Positions 1 through 7,045 of a stretch of 8,628 bases of DNA are shown here, in pieces; position 1 is the first letter of the stretch; every line of letters starts with the position of its first letter. The translations under genes were made by a program, and so were the position numbers. The notes below the pieces were generated by a model, which was not told the origin of the DNA, did no database searches, and worked only from the letters and a program-made list of their open reading frames with translations. The stretch spans positions 5,277 to 13,904 of the forward strand of contig DHXK01000001.1 of the NCBI GenBank assembly GCA_002413665.1, read 5' to 3'. This DNA comes from Legionellales bacterium UBA5158. Its GTDB lineage: Bacteria; Pseudomonadota; Gammaproteobacteria; DSM-16500.

Positions 1-1268
1 TGCTTATTGTTACTTTCTTTGGAATCTTGTTAGCGCCACTAATTATTAGAATTTTTGCACCCGGTTTTGAAGTCGGCGGTCCGCGTTATGATTTAGCCGT
101 TATGATGTTAAGGATTACTTTTCCTTATCTTATGCTGATTTCGTTAACCGCTTTTTCGGGGGCCATTCTCAATACTTATAGCCGATTTTGGGTGGCCGCA
201 TTTACTCCTGTCTTTTTAAATATCTCTATGATCGCCTGCGCATTGCTGTTAGCGCCTCATTTAAAAATACCTATAGTAGGGCTCGCTTGGGGAGTCTTGA
301 TTGCAGGCGTCGTGCAGCTGCTCTTCCAATGGCCTTTTTTAATGAACTTGGGACTGTTACCCAAGCCAAAAATAAATTTTCGTGATGCGGGTGTTACTAA
401 GGTTCTAAAGTTAATGGTGCCTGCTTTATTTGGGGTATCTGTTTCGCAAGTTAATCTCTTATTGGATACATTATTTGCTTCATTTTTAATGATAGGTAGC
501 GTGTCTTGGTTATATTTTTCTGATCGCTTAATGGAATTTCCGCTGGGTGTTTTTGGGGTGGCAATTTCTACTGTTATTTTGCCTCATCTCTCACGTCATC
601 ATGCCAGTCAATCGGCAGAAGAGTTTTCTTTAACCCTGGATTGGGCATTGCGGTGTGTGCTTTTAGTGGGATTGCCTGCAGGTGTTGTATTCGCACTGAT
701 GTCAGGGCCCTTGTTGAGTACGTTATTACAATATGGTCATTTTAATGGTGAGTCCGTTATGATGGCGCGCAAAAGTCTTTCAGCATTTGCAATTGGTATC
801 GTCCCGTTTATGTTAATCAAAGTATTAGCGGCAGGATTTTATGCCAAACAAGATATGGGAACACCCGTGCGCATAGGCATATTAGCGATGATTGCAAATA
901 TGGTGTTTAATCTTATTTTGATATGGCCGCTTAAACATGCAGGTATAGCGCTCGCGACTTCCCTGGCTGCTGTTTTAAATTCAGGGTTTTTATTTTATTT
1001 TTTGCAGAAACAAAAAATTTATCAACCCCGAGATGGGTGGAGATATTTTGCATTTCGGTTGTTTTTTGCCAATGTTGTCTTGGGAATTTGGTTATGGGTA
1101 GGGACTGCTGATATACGTATATGGATTACCCAAAATGCCTGGTGGCGTGCGGAACATCTAGCCGGAATGTTGGTTTCTGCTGTTGTTATTTATTTTGTAG
1201 CGCTGGCACTGGCGGGGGTTAGGCCGCGACATCTTTTGATGCCGCAGATGAAGCTGGTTGTAGATTAA
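1..1268 (+). CDS. murJ: Lipid II flippase MurJ (MviN), 3' part; N-terminus outside the window
   Basis: MurJ is an inner-membrane MOP-superfamily transporter that flips lipid II to the periplasmic face for peptidoglycan synthesis. The frame is open from the first base, and the residues before the first possible start (LIVTFFGI) already fit the family, so the TTG at 27 is internal. About 421 residues are present against a usual ~510, so roughly the first 90-100 residues are missing. Visible family blocks are FSGAILNTYSRFW near 155-193, SDRLMEFPLGVFGVAISTVILP near 519-584, and the C-terminal stretch GFYAKQDMGTPV ... PLKHAG near 836-945, all close to E. coli MurJ. The Arg of the DRL motif (525-527) probably matches the essential cavity arginine of E. 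coli MurJ (R270). Many hydrophobic helices fit the 14-helix fold. The gene ends convergently against an unrelated minus-strand gene; in many relatives ribF would follow instead. Identity is secure. Confidence 0.96.
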   Translation, partial: LIVTFFGILLAPLIIRIFAPGFEVGGPRYDLAVMMLRITFPYLMLISLTAFSGAILNTYSRFWVAAFTPVFLNISMIACALLLAPHLKIPIVGLAWGVLIAGVVQLLFQWPFLMNLGLLPKPKINFRDAGVTKVLKLMVPALFGVSVSQVNLLLDTLFASFLMIGSVSWLYFSDRLMEFPLGVFGVAISTVILPHLSRHHASQSAEEFSLTLDWALRCVLLVGLPAGVVFALMSGPLLSTLLQYGHFNGESVMMARKSLSAFAIGIVPFMLIKVLAAGFYAKQDMGTPVRIGILAMIANMVFNLILIWPLKHAGIALATSLAAVLNSGFLFYFLQKQKIYQPRDGWRYFAFRLFFANVVLGIWLWVGTADIRIWITQNAWWRAEHLAGMLVSAVVIYFVALALAGVRPRHLLMPQMKLVVD

Positions 1269-1912
1269 GAAGGCCCTTCAGTTTCGTAAGTTTGTCCAGG
1301 AGTTGGAGCTGCGGGCTGAACACCCTTAGGAATAGCGACTTTCATATCCTCATGCAGCCTTTCAAACTGGCTAGCTAGATTTAGTTCTGCAGGTTCTATC
1401 TCTTTGATTTTGGGCTCTAGCAACTTTATACCAGCTTTTACTGATTCTTTTATCTCGGTATTGACCTTCAACGACGAATCAATATGCGCATTATTTTTAA
1501 CATCTATCATTAATTTTTTTAAATTCCTGTAATAGGCATCTAATTCATCTAAGGACTTGTTTAATTTGAAAAAATCAGTTTCTAAGGGTGTAGCGCGGGC
1601 TTTAAAAGCGAGTAACTCAGCATTAAGTTTAGCTTTAGCGGGTGCTGCTGTTTGAGCGTCTATCTCTTTCATTAAGGCTGCTAAATCTTTTTGTATGACA
1701 TTACTCCATTGTTTTAAAGGAGAACTTAACTTTTTGATATTGTTACCCGTACTAGTGAGCTCATTATCTATAATAGCGATATCGGCGAAGACTCTATTTA
1801 TTTTGACTAATAATTGGGGAGTTTGAGCAGCCAAGCGTTGCAGTATTCCGGCTGTATTTACGCCTTCTGTAAAGGGCGGCGTTATTGGGGGTGCTTCTCT
1901 GCTGATAGCCAT
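1265..1912 (-). CDS. Hypothetical helical, cysteine-free soluble protein (215 aa)
   Basis: I do not recognise this protein. It has no signal peptide, no membrane segment and no cysteine. The N-terminus is proline-rich and probably disordered (residues 1-20). Residues about 22-195 are lysine/glutamate/leucine-rich and look almost wholly alpha-helical, with coiled-coil-like spacing around 70-190. The C-terminal tail (about 196-215) is a flexible Pro/Ala/Gly/Thr stretch ending TYETEGPS. The ATG at 1912 is preceded by AGAGG with a six-base spacer and by an extended -10 promoter, so the start is well supported. The stop overlaps the murJ stop. It stands alone between murJ and ileS, where many gammaproteobacteria carry ribF. 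A long helical body with a short polar, Glu-containing tail is compatible with a Dot/Icm-translocated protein, but this is a weak guess; a cytoplasmic structural protein is equally possible. Confidence 0.8.
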   Translation of the reverse strand: MAISREAPPITPPFTEGVNTAGILQRLAAQTPQLLVKINRVFADIAIIDNELTSTGNNIKKLSSPLKQWSNVIQKDLAALMKEIDAQTAAPAKAKLNAELLAFKARATPLETDFFKLNKSLDELDAYYRNLKKLMIDVKNNAHIDSSLKVNTEIKESVKAGIKLLEPKIKEIEPAELNLASQFERLHEDMKVAIPKGVQPAAPTPGQTYETEGPS

Positions 1913-1947
1913 ATCAAGCCTCTGAATAGAAATGCCTTATTAAATAA

Positions 1948-1957
1948 ATTATAGCAC
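1948..1957 (-). promoter_or_regulatory. Extended -10 promoter for the 215-aa hypothetical gene
   Basis: Read on the minus strand this is GTGCTATAAT: a perfect TATAAT with the TGn extension directly upstream. The hexamer 17 bases further upstream (GTAGCA, 1971-1976) is a poor -35, which is usual for extended -10 promoters. Transcription would begin near 1941, giving a leader of about 28 bases before the ATG at 1912, with the AGAGG ribosome-binding site inside it. Assigned by motif only. Confidence 0.6.
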
Positions 1958-2020
1958 CTAAAACGCATACTGCTACCTCTAAAAGGTTCTAAAGGACTTA
2001 CATTGACTCCATCATATGCA

Positions 2021-2026
2021 TATAAT
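2021..2026 (+). promoter_or_regulatory. Probable -10 element of the ileS-lspA promoter
   Basis: A perfect TATAAT lies about 45 bases before the favoured ileS start, predicting a start of transcription near 2033 and a short leader. The tempting upstream TTGACT (2003-2008) is only 12 bases away, too close for a normal sigma-70 -35. The hexamer at the right distance (TTACAT, 1998-2003) is weak. The -10 is convincing; the -35 is not settled. Confidence 0.5.
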
Positions 2027-2060
2027 CAACCTCTTTAAGAATATCCCTATTACGCAATGA

Positions 2061-2066
2061 AAAAGG
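2061..2066 (+). promoter_or_regulatory. Ribosome-binding site that selects the ileS start at 2072
   Basis: AAAAGG sits five bases before the ATG at 2072. It lies downstream of the alternative ATG at 2057 and so cannot serve that one. Together with the family-typical N-terminus MSDYK..TLNLP (E. coli IleS also begins MSDYK), it favours 2072 over 2057. Confidence 0.7.
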
Positions 2067-2071
2067 TTTTT

Positions 2072-4885
2072 ATGAGCGATTATAAGAAAACACTAAATTT
2101 ACCGCAGACTGATTTCCCCATGAAAGCTAATCTTGCTCAGCGTGAGCCCGAGATTTTGAAAAAATGGGAAGCGTTAAACCTTTATCAAAAGCTGCGAGAA
2201 AAAGGTCAAGGTCAGGAAACTTTCGTGTTGCACGATGGTCCTCCTTATGCGAATGGGCATATCCATATGGGTACTGCGCTTAATAAAGTGTTAAAAGATA
2301 TAGTCGTTAAAGCCAAAACGTTTAGTGGATATAATGCTCCCTTTGTCCCAGGTTGTAATTGTCACGGATTACCGATTGAATTAAACGTCGAAAAAAAAAT
2401 CGGTAAAGCAGGTCATAAAGTTACGGCGAGTGAATTCCGTCATGCTTGTCGAGATTATGCTGCTAGTCAAATTGATATTCAACGTGAAGAGTTTAAACGT
2501 TTGGGCGTACAAGCTGAATGGGATAAACCGTATCTGACCATGGATTTTTCTTTCGAAGCGAATATTATTCGTGGCCTTGCAAAAATAATTAAAAACGGAC
2601 ATTTAGAAAAAGGTTACAAGCCAGTTCATTGGTGTTTAGATTGCGGCTCAGCTCTTGCTGAAGCTGAAGTTGAATATGCGGATAAAACATCCCCAGCTAT
2701 CGATGTCCGTTTTCACGTTATTAATAAAGAAGATTTTCTGGCAAGATTAAAAGTAGAAAACGTCAAATTGGAATTAATGTCCATTCCTATTTGGACAACG
2801 ACTCCCTGGACATTACCCGCTAACCAAGCTGTCTCTCTTAACGGAGAATTAGATTATGCATTGGTTGAAATGGAAGACCGTGAGTGTTTACTCATAGCAG
2901 AAGCCTTAGTCGATACTGTTATGCAACGGGTTGGCGCAAAAAACTTTCGTGTGTTATCAAAAACAAAAGGTGCAACTTTAGAAGGGGTTTTATTACAACA
3001 TCCTTTTTACGAAAAAGTTGTTCCAGTTATTTTAGGTGAACATGTCACTGTCGAATCAGGAACTGGTGCAGTACATACAGCCCCTGCGCATGGTCAAGAA
3101 GATTATATTATTGGGAAACGCTATAATTTAGCGGTAGAAAATCCCGTAGGTGATGATGGTTGTTACACTGCAAACACACTTTTATTTGCAGGTGAACATG
3201 TCACAAAAGTAAATGATAAAATAATAGAAGTGCTACGCACACATAATGCCTTGCTGCATTTTGAAAAAATTACACATAGTTTTCCACACTGTTGGCGTCA
3301 TAAAACACCTCTTATTTTTCGTTCGACACCGCAATGGTTTATTAGCATGGATCAAGCGGGTTTGCGTGCTATGGCAATGACTGCGATTGATCGCGTTGAA
3401 TGGGTGCCAGAGTGGGGTAAAAGCCGTATTGCGAGCATGATAGGCAATCGTCCAGATTGGTGTATCTCACGTCAACGTACGTGGGGCGTGCCTATTCCTC
3501 TCTTTATTCATAAAGACACTGGAGAGATTCATCCGAATAGTATTGCACTCATGGAAGAGGTTGCAAAAAAAGTTGAGCAACAAGGTGTAGATGCTTGGTT
3601 TGATTTAGATGCGCAAGAGTTGTTAGGCAATGAAACAGCCGATTATAAAAAAATTAACGATATTTTAGATGTATGGTTTGATTCAGGAATGACACAGGAA
3701 TGTGTTTTAAAGCAGCGCCCAGCATTACGTTTTCCTGCTGATTTATATCTAGAAGGATCAGATCAGCATCGGGGCTGGTTCCAATCTTCGTTGTTGGCCT
3801 CACTTGCAATTAATAACGAAGAACCTTATAAAACAGTATTAACACATGGCTATGTGGTGGATGGTCAGGGCCGTAAGATGTCGAAATCTCTAGGCAATGT
3901 CATGGCGCCAGAAAAAATTATTCAATCTTTGGGTGCAGATGTTTTGCGTTTGTGGGTAGCTTCTGTTGATTACCGTACCGAGATAAATGTATCTCAGGAA
4001 ATTTTAACGCGCACATCAGAAACCTACAGACGCTTGCGTAACACTGCGAGATTTTTTCTGTCGAATTTAGATGGCTTTGATCCAAAACAACATTTGGTAA
4101 ACCCTAATGAAATGTTAGCACTGGATAGATGGGCCGTGGACAGAACCCGTTTGATGCAAGAAGAAATTTTGCAAGCGTATTCATCTTATCAATTTCATGT
4201 CATCTATCAAAAGATTCATCATTTTTGTGCAGTTGAAATGGGAAGTTTTTATTTAGATATTATTAAAGATAGACAATACACTTTGCAAGCAAACTCATCC
4301 GCCAGACGTTCTGCACAAACAGCTATGTTTCATATCAGTGAAGCTCTCGTGCGCTGGTTAGCGCCGATTTTAAGTTTTACTGCGGAAGAAATTTGGCAGT
4401 TTTTACCAGGTGATCGTAACGAATCTGTTTTCTTAAACACTTGGTATACTGATTTAGCGAAACTGGAAAAAAATGAAATAATGAATCAAAAGTTTTGGGG
4501 AACATTACGGCAGGTACGTGATGCCGTTAATAAAGAACTAGAAAAACAGCGTAATGCAGGCTTGATAGGCTCACCACTAGAAGCGGATGTGCAGTTGTAT
4601 TGCCAACCTCATTTAAAAGATGAATTAGATGCGTTAGAGAATGAATTACGTTTTGTTTTAATCACATCAAATGCTGAAGTCTTTTTGCAAGATACAGAAG
4701 TTGAAGATTTAGTTGAGACAGATGTGCCAGGTTTATGGATAAAAGTCATTCCATTATCATTTGCAAAATGTGAAAGATGTTGGCATAGACGCGAAGATGT
4801 TGGATCTCACGAAGCGCATCCTAGTTTATGTGATCGTTGTATTGATAATATTGAAGGATCTGGCGAAACCAGAAAATACGCTTAG
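2072..4885 (+). CDS. ileS: Isoleucyl-tRNA synthetase
   Basis: A class I synthetase that charges tRNA-Ile with isoleucine and hydrolyses mischarged valine. From ATG 2072 it is 937 residues (E. coli 938); an upstream in-frame ATG at 2057 would add MKKVF. The HIGH-type motif is HMGT at 65-68. The editing domain CP1 is present, with TTPWTLPAN and GTGAVHTAPAHGQEDY, the latter keeping the editing Asp. KMSKS is at 602-606, exactly as in E. coli. The C-terminal zinc site is complete (Cys900, 903, 920, 923) and the end GETRKYA matches E. coli GEKRKFA, so the gene is full length. Two active-site signatures deviate: the last His of HIGH is Thr, and the near-invariant GWDCHG is GCNCHG (94-99). lspA follows after 94 bases on the same strand, the usual pairing. 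Identity is certain; the exact start is likely but not proven. Confidence 0.97.
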   Translation: MSDYKKTLNLPQTDFPMKANLAQREPEILKKWEALNLYQKLREKGQGQETFVLHDGPPYANGHIHMGTALNKVLKDIVVKAKTFSGYNAPFVPGCNCHGLPIELNVEKKIGKAGHKVTASEFRHACRDYAASQIDIQREEFKRLGVQAEWDKPYLTMDFSFEANIIRGLAKIIKNGHLEKGYKPVHWCLDCGSALAEAEVEYADKTSPAIDVRFHVINKEDFLARLKVENVKLELMSIPIWTTTPWTLPANQAVSLNGELDYALVEMEDRECLLIAEALVDTVMQRVGAKNFRVLSKTKGATLEGVLLQHPFYEKVVPVILGEHVTVESGTGAVHTAPAHGQEDYIIGKRYNLAVENPVGDDGCYTANTLLFAGEHVTKVNDKIIEVLRTHNALLHFEKITHSFPHCWRHKTPLIFRSTPQWFISMDQAGLRAMAMTAIDRVEWVPEWGKSRIASMIGNRPDWCISRQRTWGVPIPLFIHKDTGEIHPNSIALMEEVAKKVEQQGVDAWFDLDAQELLGNETADYKKINDILDVWFDSGMTQECVLKQRPALRFPADLYLEGSDQHRGWFQSSLLASLAINNEEPYKTVLTHGYVVDGQGRKMSKSLGNVMAPEKIIQSLGADVLRLWVASVDYRTEINVSQEILTRTSETYRRLRNTARFFLSNLDGFDPKQHLVNPNEMLALDRWAVDRTRLMQEEILQAYSSYQFHVIYQKIHHFCAVEMGSFYLDIIKDRQYTLQANSSARRSAQTAMFHISEALVRWLAPILSFTAEEIWQFLPGDRNESVFLNTWYTDLAKLEKNEIMNQKFWGTLRQVRDAVNKELEKQRNAGLIGSPLEADVQLYCQPHLKDELDALENELRFVLITSNAEVFLQDTEVEDLVETDVPGLWIKVIPLSFAKCERCWHRREDVGSHEAHPSLCDRCIDNIEGSGETRKYA

Positions 4886-4892
4886 CTAAAAG

Positions 4893-4927
4893 TTTTCCGC
4901 CTCTCCCACAAGGGGATAGGCGAAGAA
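4893..4927. repeat. Imperfect palindrome (REP-like hairpin) between ileS and lspA
   Basis: The arms 4893-4907 and 4913-4927 flank a five-base loop (ACAAG). The core pairs are CGCCT with AGGCG and TCCC with GGGA, separated by one C/T mismatch. After one more mismatch the stem extends through TTTT against AGAA (one G-T wobble). No T-run follows directly, so it is not a classical intrinsic terminator. A further GGGAGG at 4937-4942 could compete for the CT-rich arm. It may be a dispersed REP-type element or an mRNA-processing hairpin between the two genes; only one copy is seen here. Confidence 0.5.
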
Positions 4928-4979
4928 TTGCAGGCTGGGAGGAAAAGGTAAGCATTTTTATTTTTTTAAAAGGCAACAA

Positions 4980-5471
4980 ATGACATATAAATTTTTACAA
5001 AGTGGCTTACGTTGGTTGTGGATTTCAGTTGTTGTAATCGCACTTGATCATTACACCAAGTTACTCGCGCAACAATATTTAGTGGCATATGATCCACGCC
5101 CTGTGATGCCATTTTTTAATTTAACATTGGCGTTTAACAAAGGTGCTGCATTTAGTTTTTTAAGTTATGCAGGCGGATGGCAAACTTGGCTATTTGGTAT
5201 TTTAGCTATTACGGTTAGCGGAATCCTAATGATTTGGTTGAAAAAAATTTCATACAAGCAGTGGTGGGTTGCAGTTGCTTTAAGCATGATTATTGGGGGT
5301 GCTCTCGGTAATTTATGGGACAGAATAAATTACGGTCATGTGATCGACTTTATTGATTTATATGTATCTCAATGGCATTGGCCTATTTTTAATATCGCCG
5401 ATGCCGGTATCTGTATAGGGGCATTTATGTTGATTGCAGATGCTTTGTTTTCGCGTAAATCTAAAACTTAA
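4980..5471 (+). CDS. lspA: Lipoprotein signal peptidase (signal peptidase II)
   Basis: LspA is an inner-membrane aspartyl protease that cleaves the signal peptide of prolipoproteins just before the lipidated cysteine. At 163 residues it has the normal length, with four predicted membrane helices (about 12-30, 67-87, 95-113 and 135-157). Conserved blocks are ALD near 21-23, FNKGAAFSFL at 52-61 (Asn53 kept; the next residue is Lys rather than the common Thr), GGALGNLWDR at 106-115, VIDFID at 121-126, and FNIADA at 137-142. The catalytic pair should be Asp123 and Asp141, corresponding to Asp124/Asp143 of the Pseudomonas enzyme. The ATG is preceded by AAAAGG with a six-base spacer. It probably shares the ileS transcript. 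The fkpB and ispH genes that often follow are absent; a convergent hydrolase gene is next. Confidence 0.96.
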   Translation: MTYKFLQSGLRWLWISVVVIALDHYTKLLAQQYLVAYDPRPVMPFFNLTLAFNKGAAFSFLSYAGGWQTWLFGILAITVSGILMIWLKKISYKQWWVAVALSMIIGGALGNLWDRINYGHVIDFIDLYVSQWHWPIFNIADAGICIGAFMLIADALFSRKSKT

Positions 5472-5495
5472 ATTTTAATTTTTTTCAGATGCATT

Positions 5496-6647
5496 TTAAA
5501 AACTAATAAATGATGATATGGCGCAACACAAAAAATCAAAATCCGGATTAAACGTCAAACGTAAACGTGGTTTTTTTTGTATTTTAAAATGATAAAAAAT
5601 TCCGTTTTTAATATTATTAGAAGTATCGTAGATAACTTTTGATACTGCATTTAAGTTTTTTTCCACATGACTTGCATGGATATAATCACCATTTTTTCCA
5701 TAATGAAAATTGTCAGGAGCTGTGGGCAGAGCCACATGCGAAAAATCTGCAATATTTAAAGTGGGATATTTTGCAGGACGCACCGTCATTCTTTCATCTA
5801 AATATTTTTTAAGTTTATTCGAATATAAAATAACTTTGCTATCTGATGAGGCATATTGCTTAAAGTAATTTAATGCTGCACGCGAGTTAATGGTTTTATC
5901 ATTCTCTGTAATAACTAGTAACTGAGGGCAAGGAATTTGTTTGCTAATTTTTTTTAAATCTTGTGCAAGTCTATAGACTTGATAAATAGAATTGAATGTG
6001 ATGGATTGGTATTTCGCGTAATCATTTTCGACACTTTTATAAAACCATTTCGTGGATGGAAAAGTTTTGCTGATAAGTGGATACCAGTTGGAAATAAACG
6101 CGAAAGGTGAATTTATTTTAATAGCGGGAGCAAGAGAAATAATGCTCGTTATTTTAGTATTTGAATTTTTTAAAAAATAATAAAGCGCTAGATTTGCGCC
6201 GGTTGAGAATCCGACTAAGACAATTTTTTCAACTTCTTTTTCTAAGCTGGCTATACCGTAATTGACACTTTGCAGCCAGTCTTCGTAAGTCACATTGAGT
6301 AAGCCGCCGGGAACGGTGCCATGGCCGGGCAATAAAATACTTCTGACTAAAAGGCCTTGGGCACAAAGGTGATTTCCTATATCCCGCATGATGAGGGGTG
6401 CATCATATAAACCATGAATTAATAACGCTCCCACAGTTGGTTTTGAGGGTGGCTTTAATTCAAAAGGTGTATTGGCAATAATGATTTTAGCAGCGTTAAC
6501 AGGGTCAGCAAGGTCGGTTCGGTGTTGGGTCACCCATGCTGTGCAGCGGGTTATATATTCATTAAAAGGCAGAGATAAATCGTTATCGGGGTAATTAACA
6601 CCCGGATCGACAAATATGATAGGATTTTCGTTAATTATAATTTTCAT
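5496..6647 (-). CDS. Alpha/beta-hydrolase (carboxylesterase / lipase-like, serine hydrolase)
   Basis: A 383-residue serine hydrolase of the alpha/beta fold. The first strand and oxyanion loop are LLIHGLYDAP (75-84), followed by LLPGHG (105-110). The nucleophile elbow is GFSTG (146-150; Ser148), the acid is probably Asp250 in ENDKTI, and the base is His304 in FSHVAL, so the triad is complete. A cap-like insertion lies at about 175-235. The family resembles monoacylglycerol lipase-type esterases; substrate unknown. No signal peptide or membrane helix is apparent, so it is probably cytoplasmic. The C-terminal RLTFNPDFDFL block (about 362-373) looks native, arguing against truncation. The ATG at 6647 lacks a strong ribosome-binding site, and its start is only 44 bases from the divergent IcmD-like gene. 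It is convergent with lspA, 24 bases apart, with no clear terminator between them. A role in lipid turnover or secretion-linked functions is conceivable but unsupported. Confidence 0.85.
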   Translation of the reverse strand: MKIIINENPIIFVDPGVNYPDNDLSLPFNEYITRCTAWVTQHRTDLADPVNAAKIIIANTPFELKPPSKPTVGALLIHGLYDAPLIMRDIGNHLCAQGLLVRSILLPGHGTVPGGLLNVTYEDWLQSVNYGIASLEKEVEKIVLVGFSTGANLALYYFLKNSNTKITSIISLAPAIKINSPFAFISNWYPLISKTFPSTKWFYKSVENDYAKYQSITFNSIYQVYRLAQDLKKISKQIPCPQLLVITENDKTINSRAALNYFKQYASSDSKVILYSNKLKKYLDERMTVRPAKYPTLNIADFSHVALPTAPDNFHYGKNGDYIHASHVEKNLNAVSKVIYDTSNNIKNGIFYHFKIQKKPRLRLTFNPDFDFLCCAISSFISF

Positions 6648-6651
6648 AATA

Positions 6652-6660
6652 TGGTAGAAT
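6652..6660 (+). promoter_or_regulatory. Possible extended -10 promoter of the IcmD-like unit
   Basis: TGGTAGAAT combines a TGn extension with TAGAAT, a one-mismatch -10, about 31 bases before the ATG at 6692. No good -35 is seen. It lies in the 44-base gap between divergent start codons, so it would overlap any promoter of the hydrolase gene. Motif-only call. Confidence 0.35.
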
Positions 6661-6691
6661 AGCCCAAATATTTTTTAAAAGATTCTAACTT

Positions 6692-7021
6692 ATGACACCT
6701 TTTGGGCATCGATTCCTTCTCTTATTTTTAGTCGTATTGTTGCCTGGCATGCTGTTTGCTGCTGTAAATCCTACAGGGCTAGGAGCTGTGGCAGGTAATT
6801 TAATGGAACCAGTAGAAATTGTATCAGCATTTGTGAGCACTTCCTCTATCATTTTGGGAGGAAGCTTTCTGTTTGCATCTGTGATTAAGTATTCTCAACA
6901 CCGAATTAACCCATTAGCTGTTCCTATTAGCACAGTTGTTTTATTGGTTGTGATGGGGATCATTTTAGTGGTTTTACCATTAGCCTATAAGCTAACTGAC
7001 AGTGGCTTTCAGCCGCACTAA
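6692..7021 (+). CDS. IcmD/IcmC (DotP/DotE)-like Dot/Icm type IVB secretion membrane protein
   Basis: A 109-residue inner-membrane protein. It has an N-terminal signal or first helix (about 6-24), a second helix (about 43-65) and a third (about 79-98). The loop between helices two and three reads KYSQHRINPLAVPIST (66-81), the pattern (K-x-x-QH-x-x-NP-x-x-x-PI) that I associate with IcmD/DotP and its paralogues IcmC/DotE in Legionella and Coxiella, where helix three and an LP follow, as here. These small proteins belong to the inner-membrane part of the Dot/Icm secretion machine; their exact job is poorly known. Here the gene is not beside other recognisable icm genes: it is followed 24 bases later by a small exported protein and flanked by a hydrolase and rlmH, so it is either a dispersed core component or an additional paralogue. 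Family assignment is by recalled motif; the subtype (IcmD, IcmC, DotV or other) is undecided. Confidence 0.7.
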   Translation: MTPFGHRFLLLFLVVLLPGMLFAAVNPTGLGAVAGNLMEPVEIVSAFVSTSSIILGGSFLFASVIKYSQHRINPLAVPISTVVLLVVMGIILVVLPLAYKLTDSGFQPH

Positions 7022-7045
7022 CTTCACACTTATTAAGAATCCATT

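Noticed and set aside
27..29. TTG at 27 as the murJ start
   Set aside because: The eight codons before it already match MurJ and the frame is open to base 1, so the gene simply begins outside the window.
2003..2026. TTGACT plus TATAAT as a classical sigma-70 promoter for ileS
   Set aside because: The spacer is only 12 bases, well below the usual 16-18; the TATAAT was kept as a -10 but not this pairing.
1913..2071. T-box or other riboswitch before ileS
   Set aside because: The predicted leader is only about 40 bases, with no T-box sequence or terminator stem; T-boxes are also not expected in gammaproteobacteria.
2381..2602. Antisense open frame of 73 codons within ileS
   Set aside because: It lies entirely opposite a strongly conserved gene, has no recognisable features and is a by-product of ileS codon use.
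5472..5495. Bidirectional terminator between lspA and the hydrolase gene
   Set aside because: There are T- and A-runs but no GC-containing stem; only weak AT pairing can be drawn.
6655..6687. Inverted repeat TAGAAT ... ATTCTA upstream of the IcmD-like gene as an operator or hairpin
   Set aside because: Only six AT-rich pairs separated by 21 bases, easily expected by chance in this composition.
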